A stretch of 17,161 nt of DNA from DAOTUL01 sp034437435 (lineage in GTDB: Bacteria > Chloroflexota > Anaerolineae > Aggregatilineales > Phototrophicaceae), in NCBI GenBank assembly GCA_964417785.1, contig CAYQJO010000078.1:1-17161 (forward strand), given 5' to 3'. Each line of letters begins with the position of its first letter. Position 1 is the first letter of the stretch. Below, in pieces: positions 7,436 to 13,295 of this stretch. A model generated the notes under the pieces. That model worked only from the letters and a program-made list of their open reading frames with translations. It was not told where the DNA came from and made no database searches. A program made the position numbers and the translations under genes.

Positions 7436-7485
7436 CATAAGCTTATGGAGATGTCACTCAAATCGCCACCCGATATAAGTGACAT
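7436..7485 (-). promoter_or_regulatory. Operator-like palindromes at the endonuclease start
   Basis: A perfect 12-bp palindrome CATAAGCTTATG (7436-7447) overlaps the GTG and abuts the ATG of the endonuclease. A second element, ATGTCACT at 7451-7458 and AGTGACAT at 7478-7485, is an 8-bp perfect inverted repeat spanning 35 bp. The reverse-strand TTATAT at 7473-7478 could be a -10 box inside it. No Shine-Dalgarno sequence is visible. The layout suits repression by a dimeric HTH protein, either the endonuclease's or the methylase's own domain. Confidence 0.5.
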
Positions 7486-7588
7486 TCAGCGTTTTGACGT
7501 ACCCGGCGTGAAGGCCATGCACGCAGCGACGTCGATCTGGTGCGCTTAGGCTTTTCCAGAAAATACATAGCCGGTACTCTACATTTCT

Positions 7589-7649
7589 GCGGACGGCAAT
7601 AATGCCGTCCCTACCCACATTTCGTAGGGACGCGATTTTTCGCGTCCGC
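7589..7649. repeat. Paired-hairpin palindromic element (REP/BIME-like), copy A
   Basis: Two adjacent hairpins in opposite orientation: stem GGACGGCA/TGCCGTCC (7591-7610, loop ATAA) and stem GGACGCGA/TCGCGTCC (7628-7647, loop TTTT). The ends GCGGAC and GTCCGC, and the inner CCCTAC (7609-7614) and GTAGGG (7624-7629), are also complementary, so the whole element can fold as a cruciform. It lies 29 bp past the stop of the DUF4203 gene. The rest of the spacer from 7486 to 7588 shows nothing recognisable. Confidence 0.75.
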
Positions 7650-7677
7650 CGTGAGAATTGGAAACACCTTATATGGC

Positions 7678-8211
7678 TCAGCGGTTTTGATGTTGATATG
7701 TAAACCCGGCGACACTCAGCGCGGCAATGACGATCAATGACAACAGCGGATCACCCTCACTGCTGCCCGGTGCCGCCAGCGGGAGATCGGACAGCAGCAG
7801 CGCCGCACCGTTGACCAACTGAATGGCCCCGATAACGGCAGTCGCCAGCCGGATGAGGGGATCGGCCAGCACCGCCCCCAGCAAACCACCGGCCACACTC
7901 ATGATAACCAGCGTCGCCAGTCCGACGGTCTGGCCCATCCCCAGACCCTGCACCAGGAACAACCCGACCACCAACCCCAACAACACGCCATAGATGACGT
8001 AGCCAGCTTTGTATACAGTATAAAAGAAGGCGGCCACCAGCAGACCGGCGACCATAGCGGCCAGCACCGCGCCCACGTCCGAGCCGAACGACTGCACGAC
8101 CGCCACAAAGCCGACGACAAACCCCTGCAAAGCCAGCAGGATTCGGAACACGCGCAATCCGAGAAAACAGGTGACGAATCCCGCCAGGATGATGAATAAC
8201 GATGCAACCAT
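7678..8211 (-). CDS. DUF4203 (TMEM198-like) multi-pass membrane protein
   Basis: A 177-residue protein that is almost entirely membrane: about seven hydrophobic helices separated by very short Gly-rich turns, beginning VASLFIILAGFVTCFLGLRV and continuing through AGYVIYGVLLGLVVGLFLVQ. This glycine-rich helical pattern fits the DUF4203/TMEM198-like family, whose bacterial role is unknown. ATG 8211 has a good ribosome-binding site, GAGGAA, eight or so bases upstream on the reverse strand. A reverse-strand TACAAT at 8236-8241 is a likely -10 box. It is a single gene with a palindromic element after its stop codon. The membrane location is certain; the function is not known. Confidence 0.8.
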   Translation of the reverse strand: MVASLFIILAGFVTCFLGLRVFRILLALQGFVVGFVAVVQSFGSDVGAVLAAMVAGLLVAAFFYTVYKAGYVIYGVLLGLVVGLFLVQGLGMGQTVGLATLVIMSVAGGLLGAVLADPLIRLATAVIGAIQLVNGAALLLSDLPLAAPGSSEGDPLLSLIVIAALSVAGFTYQHQNR

Positions 8212-8235
8212 AAAAATTCCTCAAAACATGCCCCT

Positions 8236-8241
8236 ATTGTA
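8236..8241 (-). promoter_or_regulatory. Putative -10 box of the DUF4203 gene
   Basis: TACAAT on the reverse strand, about 25 bp before the ATG at 8211, with GAGGAA between them. No clear -35 box. Confidence 0.35.
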
Positions 8242-8332
8242 CCGCGCCTGATCTATTTTGCATCACAATGATCGTTGGAACGCGGCCAAACCGCTGGTGC
8301 TGCCAACCGAAGCATCAGAACAACTATAGACA

Positions 8333-8360
8333 TGGTACAATTGAAGCAATAGAGAAAAGG
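8333..8360 (+). promoter_or_regulatory. Extended -10 promoter and ribosome-binding site of the HNH cassette
   Basis: TGGTACAAT at 8333-8341 matches an extended -10 element, which can work without a -35 box. AAAAGG at 8355-8360 is a suitable ribosome-binding site eight bases before ATG 8369. Confidence 0.5.
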
Positions 8361-8368
8361 ATGCTGCC

Positions 8369-8626
8369 ATGCTTGATGCGCCAATTCGCACAGTCTTCGA
8401 TGTGGTAACCGATTTTCTGGCAACCGAACCATCGTCGCAAGAGATCATCGATTACCAATTGCCAGATGATTTGCAAAATCGCATTCATGAACTTCTCGAC
8501 AAAAACGGAGAAGGTGAACTCACACCAGAGGAACACCGCGAGATGATGGACTATGCTCGGCTAGAGAACATGATGATATTGCTTAAAGCAAAGATCAAGC
8601 GCAAACTCATGCAGGGTACTCGGTGA
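8369..8626 (+). CDS. Small partner protein of the HNH endonuclease (antitoxin-like)
   Basis: An 85-residue acidic, helical protein without recognisable catalytic motif. The stretch IHELLDKNGEGELTPEEHRE followed by MMDYARLENMMILLKAKIK is a pattern I recall from small cyanobacterial and Chloroflexota proteins encoded just before nuclease-type genes. The start at 8369 has an extended -10 promoter and an AAAAGG ribosome-binding site. Its TGA overlaps the GTG start of the HNH gene by 4 bp (GTGA, 8623-8626), so the two are co-translated. An inhibitor or antitoxin role is plausible from size, order and coupling, but unproven. AT-richer than the importer genes downstream. Confidence 0.72.
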   Translation: MLDAPIRTVFDVVTDFLATEPSSQEIIDYQLPDDLQNRIHELLDKNGEGELTPEEHREMMDYARLENMMILLKAKIKRKLMQGTR

Positions 8627-9045
8627 GCGTCTCACGTAAATTATCGAAAGCGCAACGATCATCCATTCACAAACGGGCAAACGGATGCTGTGAATACTGT
8701 CGTTTGCCCATGCAGCGCACTGTACCGTTTCATGTGGATCATGTGATTCCAGCGAAGCACGGTGGATCCAATGAGATAACCAATCTTTGTTTGGCCTGTG
8801 TCAATTGCAATTTGTACAAGAGCCATGATCTGACCGGCTTCGATCCGGAAACAGACCTCATTACACCACTATTCAATCCCCGTCAACACCTCTGGACAGA
8901 ACACTTCATGATCCAACCGGATATGCGAATTGTTGGCCTGACACCAGAAGGGCGCACAACAGTTCGTGTCCTACAGATGAATTTGGCAGAGCGCGTGAAA
9001 AGTCGGCTGGTATTAGCAGATATTGGCGAGTACCCCTGCAATTAG
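8623..9045 (+). CDS. HNH endonuclease
   Basis: A 140-residue protein with a complete HNH domain in its N-terminal half. A zinc-ribbon pair is visible, Cys23-x2-Cys26 (CCEYC) and Cys59-x2-Cys62 (CVNC). The HVDHVIP motif gives Asp39-His40 as the catalytic and metal-binding residues, and Asn54 and Asn63 complete the HNH signature (GGSNEITNLC...NCNLYK). Such domains nick or cut DNA with a single divalent metal. The C-terminal half (from about residue 75, including FNPRQHLWTEHF and LTPEGRTTVRVLQMN) is the extension usual in this stand-alone HNH subgroup. Start codon is GTG 8623, overlapping the partner gene's stop. Not a homing nuclease inside an intron: no split gene surrounds it. Target unknown. 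Confidence 0.9.
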   Translation: MSVSRKLSKAQRSSIHKRANGCCEYCRLPMQRTVPFHVDHVIPAKHGGSNEITNLCLACVNCNLYKSHDLTGFDPETDLITPLFNPRQHLWTEHFMIQPDMRIVGLTPEGRTTVRVLQMNLAERVKSRLVLADIGEYPCN

Positions 9046-9097
9046 CAGAGCAATGCTATGTGTACGGGCGGCTCTCGAACTGCGCTGACCGCAACAC

Positions 9098-9189
9098 CTC
9101 ACACAATGTTAACATCCGCTTATCATAAAGATAACGCGAATTTTAAGCGACGGCGCATAATTGCCAGAGGATAACCTATCATGGAGGAG
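9098..9189 (+). promoter_or_regulatory. Putative promoter, operator and ribosome-binding site of the importer operon
   Basis: CTCACA (9098-9103) and TATCAT (9121-9126) with a 17-bp spacer form a possible promoter. The spacer holds a perfect palindrome ATGTTAACAT (9106-9115), and TTATC-N5-GATAA (9120-9134) overlaps the -10: both are operator-like. GGAGGAG at 9183-9189 is a strong ribosome-binding site ten bases before ATG 9200. No obvious Pho-box repeat was seen. Confidence 0.4.
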
Positions 9190-9199
9190 TAAATCACCG

Positions 9200-10540
9200 A
9201 TGAAAAAAGCACTGAGTCTGCTCGTTGTTCTGGCACTTACTGCGGTCCTGGGTGCGAATGTTTTCGCCCAGGAAGAAGTTGACATCACCGTTCGCTGCAT
9301 CGCCAACATTGAAGGTGGCGAAGGCTGGCGCTGCGATAACTTCGCAGAAGTCGAGACCCAGGTCGAAGACGCCCTCGGTATCGAACTGAACCTGAACCTG
9401 ATCCAGGATGGCAAAAGCTGGGCCGACTACAAGAGCGAGTTCCTGCTGGCCGCCGAAGCCGGTGAAGCCCCCGACATCATCCTCTCCGGTCATGAGGACA
9501 TCGGTGCCTGGGCACCCGCCGGTTACATCATCCCGCTGGATGACCTGATCCCCAACTACCCCGAATTCGCCGATGTCGTGCCGAATCTGTGGGAATCGCA
9601 GATGTGGAACGGCCAGACCTGGGCCATCCCGCAGGACGCCGAAGCCCGCCCCATCTTCTTCAGCAAGCTGCTGCTGAGCGACCTGGGTTGGAGCGACGAG
9701 GAAATCGAATCGCTGGCGGACCGCGTTGTCGCCGGTGAGTTCACCTTCGAAGACATGCTGGCGACCGCCGAAGAGGCTGTCGAGGCCGGTGTCGTCGAGG
9801 CCGGTTACGGCTACTACCACCGCCCCAGCAACGGCTTTGACTGGCTGCCCTACTACCTGGGCAACGGCGGCGAAATCATGGACGAAGAAGGTAACGTGGT
9901 CTTCGATACCGAGGCTGCCCTGGCCGCTTACGAACTGATCGCCAGCTTCGTCGAGCGCGGTGTCACCCGTCAAGACATGATCGGCTACGAATGGTCCAGC
10001 ATCCATGAAGATTTCTCTGCTGCCGAAAACGTGCTGTTCTACCAGGGTGGTACCTGGCAGTGGGCAGATTGGGCGCTGAACTACGTGGATGATCTTGGTG
10101 GCAACGACTACCTGCTGGAAAACATCGGCCTGATGCTGTTCCCGGCCATGAACGAAGGCGTACCGCTGACGTTGACGCACCCGCTGTCCTATATGGTCAC
10201 CAGCGCCAGTGAGTATCCCGAAGTGGCGATGGCCCTGCTGGCCGCCGTCACCACGCCGGAAGCCAACAACCGCCACGCCATCGACAGCTTCCACCTCGGT
10301 ATCCTGACCACCCAGGTTGAGTCCGAAGCCTATCAGGCCAGCCCGGTCCTGAGCGGTGCGCACTACATGCTGGACTGGACCCGTTCCGCGCCCAACACGC
10401 CGCTTTACAGCGCCTGGGCCAACGCCTACTGGGCCGGTCTGAGCGCCGCCCACACCGGCGATGCCACACCGGAAGCGGCTGTTGAACTGGCCGTCAGCCA
10501 GCTTCAGAACGAACTGGGCGACGACGTGACCATCCGCTAG
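9200..10540 (+). CDS. ABC importer extracellular solute-binding protein (family 1, UgpB/MalE type)
   Basis: A 446-residue secreted binding protein that would capture substrate and deliver it to the permeases. ATG 9200 is chosen because it follows GGAGGAG and starts a clear signal peptide, MKKALSLLVVLALTAVLGAN, with likely cleavage after VFA near residue 23. There is no cysteine at the cleavage site, so it is not a predicted lipoprotein. The mature part has the family-1 features: an EFLLAAEAGEAPDIILSGHE segment near the N-lobe, tryptophan-rich central parts (GYEWSSIH, GGTWQWADWAL), and a C-terminal AVELAVSQLQNELGD helix. Family-1 members bind oligosaccharides, glycerol-3-phosphate or glycerophosphodiesters; the downstream phosphodiesterase favours the last, but sequence alone does not fix the ligand. 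A palindromic repeat begins 10 bp after its stop codon. Confidence 0.92.
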   Translation: MKKALSLLVVLALTAVLGANVFAQEEVDITVRCIANIEGGEGWRCDNFAEVETQVEDALGIELNLNLIQDGKSWADYKSEFLLAAEAGEAPDIILSGHEDIGAWAPAGYIIPLDDLIPNYPEFADVVPNLWESQMWNGQTWAIPQDAEARPIFFSKLLLSDLGWSDEEIESLADRVVAGEFTFEDMLATAEEAVEAGVVEAGYGYYHRPSNGFDWLPYYLGNGGEIMDEEGNVVFDTEAALAAYELIASFVERGVTRQDMIGYEWSSIHEDFSAAENVLFYQGGTWQWADWALNYVDDLGGNDYLLENIGLMLFPAMNEGVPLTLTHPLSYMVTSASEYPEVAMALLAAVTTPEANNRHAIDSFHLGILTTQVESEAYQASPVLSGAHYMLDWTRSAPNTPLYSAWANAYWAGLSAAHTGDATPEAAVELAVSQLQNELGDDVTIR

Positions 10541-10550
10541 CCATATGGAT

Positions 10551-10614
10551 CGTAGGGACGGCCTTCTGGCCGTCCGTCATGCAATAGGCGGACGCCAAAA
10601 ATGGCGTCCCTACG
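10551..10614. repeat. Paired-hairpin palindromic element, copy B, between binding-protein and permease genes
   Basis: Outer arms CGTAGGGACG (10551-10560) and CGTCCCTACG (10605-10614) are perfect complements. Inside are hairpins GGACGGCC/GGCCGTCC (10556-10575, loop TTCT) and GGACGCCA/TGGCGTCC (10590-10609, loop AAAA). Same family as copy A with the two hairpins in swapped order. It fills most of the 106-bp spacer and ends 33 bp before the permease start, leaving AGGTAA at 10635-10640 as its ribosome-binding site. Confidence 0.8.
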
Positions 10615-10646
10615 ACACACCGCACGCAACCAACAGGTAACGCCGT

Positions 10647-11624
10647 ATGTCAACAGCAACCCAATCCGCACCGGTCGCACCGGCGGACAAGAGCGAAACG
10701 TCCGAACGCATCAACTACACCGCCTATGGTTTTATGGCCCCCGTCTCTATCCTGGTCATCATCTTCTTCATCATCCCGGCGCTGATGGTCATCTATATGA
10801 GCATGACCAACCTCTCGACCGCCAACTTCACCGCCGACATCACCCGGATGGAGTTCATCGGCTTGGATAATTATTCCACACTCCTGAACGACCAGTTCGC
10901 CCGCAAAATATTCTTTAACACCATCTTTTATGTGCTGGTGACGCTCTCGCTGTTCAACGTGGGCGGGTCGCTGGTGGTGTCGCTGCTGACCGCGCATGTG
11001 GACCGGCGGGCCGGGTTCGCTTTCCGGGCGCTGTGGCTGCTGCCGCGCATCACCACCTCGGCGGTCTACATCCTGATGTGGGAACGCATGATCGCTGATC
11101 CACCCTACGGCATCCTGAACAGCTTCAATCAGGCCCTCGGCGCGGACCCGGTGGCCTATTCGGCGCAGTATTCGTGGACCTTCGTGATTGTTGTCAACGG
11201 CATGGTCGGCGTGTCGTTCGGCATGATTATCTTCACCTCGGCCATCGAGTCGATCTCGAAGGACATCCTCAACGCCTCACTGGTGGACGGCTCCACCATG
11301 TTGCAGCGCGTGCGTTATATCATGCTGCCGCTGCTGCGCTGGCCGCTGCTGTTCGTCGTCAGCTACCAGACGCTCTCGCTGCTGACCTCGTATGAATACA
11401 TCCTGCTGCTGACCAACGGCGGCCCCGGCCTGTACCAGACGGAGGTATGGGCGCTGACGGCCTTCCACCGGGCGCTCTCCAATTATTTCGGCAACGCCCA
11501 ATGGGGCTACGGATCGGCCTTCGCCGTCGTGCTGGTGATCATCGGTGTGCTGCTGGCGGTGATTTACCTGCGCGTGTTCCGCTTCAACGATCTGGTGAGC
11601 AAGCCGAGGATTGAGACGCTGTGA
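10647..11624 (+). CDS. ABC importer permease, MalF/UgpA type
   Basis: A 325-residue inner-membrane subunit of the importer. A soluble N-terminus of about 25 residues precedes TM1 (residues 29-51, YGFMAPVSILVIIFFIIPAL); five more helices fall near 90-115, 124-146, 175-197, 232-254 and 288-309. The cytoplasmic EAA loop, which docks on the ATPase, is at about 201-232 (NASLVDGSTMLQRVRYIMLP). The TNGGP motif at 256-260 is typical of the MalF/UgpA group. Length and topology are normal for the family. ATG 10647 follows AGGTAA by six bases. It is the second gene of the operon, separated from the binding protein by a hairpin repeat and from the next permease by another. Confidence 0.94.
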   Translation: MSTATQSAPVAPADKSETSERINYTAYGFMAPVSILVIIFFIIPALMVIYMSMTNLSTANFTADITRMEFIGLDNYSTLLNDQFARKIFFNTIFYVLVTLSLFNVGGSLVVSLLTAHVDRRAGFAFRALWLLPRITTSAVYILMWERMIADPPYGILNSFNQALGADPVAYSAQYSWTFVIVVNGMVGVSFGMIIFTSAIESISKDILNASLVDGSTMLQRVRYIMLPLLRWPLLFVVSYQTLSLLTSYEYILLLTNGGPGLYQTEVWALTAFHRALSNYFGNAQWGYGSAFAVVLVIIGVLLAVIYLRVFRFNDLVSKPRIETL

Positions 11625-11626
11625 TT

Positions 11627-11724
11627 GACCTCACCCCAACCCCTCTCCAAATTGGAGAGGGGCTTCATCCGCGTGTGACCACTCCCCCTCGCCATGTTAT
11701 GGAGAGGGGCCGGGGGGTGAGGTC
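11627..11724. repeat. GACCTCACCCC / CCCCTCTCC palindromic repeat pair between the two permease genes
   Basis: The element begins three bases after the first permease's stop codon. Its ends are perfect 11-bp inverted repeats, GACCTCACCCC (11627-11637) and GGGGTGAGGTC (11714-11724). Inside are an 11-bp-arm hairpin CCCCTCTCCAA/TTGGAGAGGGG (11640-11662) and a second, imperfect one (11683-11709). It therefore reads as two copies of one unit facing each other. The unit recurs after the ATPase gene. GGAGG at 11738-11742 then serves the next gene. Confidence 0.75.
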
Positions 11725-11750
11725 AAACCCCTATCTCGGAGGCACATCCC

Positions 11751-13295
11751 ATGACGACTAACAATCCCTGGATTCAACCCTTCACGCTGGTCGCCCGTAA
11801 TGTGGTGATCGCAGCGGGCGTGATCGCTATCCTGGCGCTGGTGCTGGGGACGGCGCTGCATGAGGTCTTCGCCTCGCTCGATGTCGATGAGGAGATGACG
11901 CAGGCACTCGCCGGCATCCTGGTCGGGGTGCTGCCGGTGGCGCTGTTCGTGACGGTCGGCATCACATTGCGGCAGGAGGCCAAACGCAATGTGTGGCGGG
12001 CGACGGCCATCGCGGTTGCCGCCACGACGGTCGTGCTGATCGTGGTGCAGTGGGGCCAGCAGACCTTCAACAACGACGGCACCGACTCGTCGATGCGGCC
12101 TTCGCTGCAATTCACCGCCGAGCAGACCGACGCCGGGATTCTGGTCATAGCATTGGAAGCGGGCGGCGCGGCGGAGCAGGGCGGTCTGCTGGTGGGCGAC
12201 GTGATTACCGCCATCCGGCGCGATGCCGTCACGCTGGCGGACCTGGACAAGCGCGTGGCCGAAGCCGCAGACGACACACCCTTCCGCCTGCGCCTGATCC
12301 GCGACGGCGAGGAGACGCAGTTAACCGTGCGCACCGCCCTGGTCGAAGCCGACGCCCAGGATATTGATGTGGTCGGGATCGCCACCGTCTGGGGGATAGC
12401 GGTGGTCGCCAGTTTGATCGGTTTGTTCGGTCCGGCGGTGCTGACACCCTATATCCTGCTGGCGCTGTCGCTGTCGCCGCTGGTGTTGGGTTATCTGTGG
12501 TTGATTATCGCCACTTTCTCCTCACGCACGGAGGGACTCGTGCCGGTGGCCGCAGACGGCAGCCTGGGCGGCCTGACACTTTCCAACTGGGATTTCCTCA
12601 GCGGGGAGGGCGTCGCCGGGGGGAGCATCTGGACGTATACCATGAACTCGCTGGTGATCGCAGTGTCGATGACGGTGGTGTCGCTGCTGCTGTGTTCGAT
12701 GGCCGGCTACGCTCTCTCGCGCATGGAATTTCACGGGCGGCGCTTCTTCCTGTCGATGACGCTGATCCTGCACGGCTTCCCCGGCGTGACCCTGCTCATC
12801 CCGATCTATCTGGTGCTGCTCAACCTGGGCCGCATCCCGCTGCTGGGTGATTTCATCGGCTATAACACCCTGGGCGGCATCGCGCTGATTATGGTGGGCC
12901 TGGAACTGCCCTTCGGCGCGTGGCTGATGAAGGGCTTCTTCGATAATGTCTCGTGGGATATGGAACGGTCGGCGCTGATCGACGGCGCGACCCGCTGGCG
13001 CACCTTCTGGCAGATTATCCTGCCGCAGATACGACCGGGCATGATGGCACTGGGTATTTTCGCCTTCCTGGGTGGCTGGAACGCCTACCTGATCCCGGCC
13101 ATCTTCAGCATCGGCACCAAAGCCGCCAACCTGCCGGTCTATATCCGCCAGCTAACCGGCGAGGTCAACCCGGTGAACTGGAATCAGGTGGCGGCGGTGG
13201 GCATCTTCCAGATGATCCCGATTTTGCTGCTGTTTATCTTCGCGCAGGAGTACCTGCTGAATATCTACTCCGGCGGGACGAAGGGAAATTCATGA
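11751..13295 (+). CDS. MalG/UgpE-type ABC permease with N-terminal membrane extension and internal PDZ domain
   Basis: At 514 residues this is almost twice the usual 270-300 for MalG/UgpE. Residues 233-514 are a normal permease: helices near 233-256, 297-323, 332-357, 373-395, 432-455 and 482-503, with the EAA loop at about 399-430 (ERSALIDGATRWRTFWQIIL). Residues 1-230 are extra: helices near 17-39, 52-73 and 84-101, a PDZ domain at about 118-198, and another helix at 206-226. The PDZ call rests on DAGILVIALEAGGAAEQGG, LLVGDVITAI and LRLIRDGEETQLTV, the order of HtrA/RseP-type PDZ domains. The loop RQEAKRNVWR (74-83) is positive, hence cytoplasmic, and the DVDEEMT loop is acidic. Counting helices then puts the PDZ domain outside. 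One uninterrupted frame with a GGAGG site argues for a real fusion. Confidence 0.92.
   Translation: MTTNNPWIQPFTLVARNVVIAAGVIAILALVLGTALHEVFASLDVDEEMTQALAGILVGVLPVALFVTVGITLRQEAKRNVWRATAIAVAATTVVLIVVQWGQQTFNNDGTDSSMRPSLQFTAEQTDAGILVIALEAGGAAEQGGLLVGDVITAIRRDAVTLADLDKRVAEAADDTPFRLRLIRDGEETQLTVRTALVEADAQDIDVVGIATVWGIAVVASLIGLFGPAVLTPYILLALSLSPLVLGYLWLIIATFSSRTEGLVPVAADGSLGGLTLSNWDFLSGEGVAGGSIWTYTMNSLVIAVSMTVVSLLLCSMAGYALSRMEFHGRRFFLSMTLILHGFPGVTLLIPIYLVLLNLGRIPLLGDFIGYNTLGGIALIMVGLELPFGAWLMKGFFDNVSWDMERSALIDGATRWRTFWQIILPQIRPGMMALGIFAFLGGWNAYLIPAIFSIGTKAANLPVYIRQLTGEVNPVNWNQVAAVGIFQMIPILLLFIFAQEYLLNIYSGGTKGNS

Noticed and set aside
7448..7549. Forward open frame upstream of the endonuclease
   Set aside because: Short, no ribosome-binding site, overlaps the operator-like palindromes and matches nothing recognisable.
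9043..9058. TAGCA/TGCTA short hairpin after the HNH gene
   Set aside because: Five-base stem with no U-run; too weak to call a terminator.
9194..10453. Long reverse-strand open frame (419 codons) opposite the binding-protein gene
   Set aside because: It is the antisense of a gene with signal peptide and family features; its translation is Val/Gly/Gln-rich with no domain, as expected for a shadow in GC-rich DNA.
11640..11662. Hairpin as an intrinsic transcription terminator between the permeases
   Set aside because: No U-run follows, and the downstream permease and ATPase belong to the same importer and have no promoter of their own that I can see.
12953..13291. In-frame upstream extension of the ATPase
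   Set aside because: It overlaps the permease coding region in another frame and translates to low-complexity Arg/Gly-rich sequence; ATG 13292 with a 4-bp overlap and family length is the real start.
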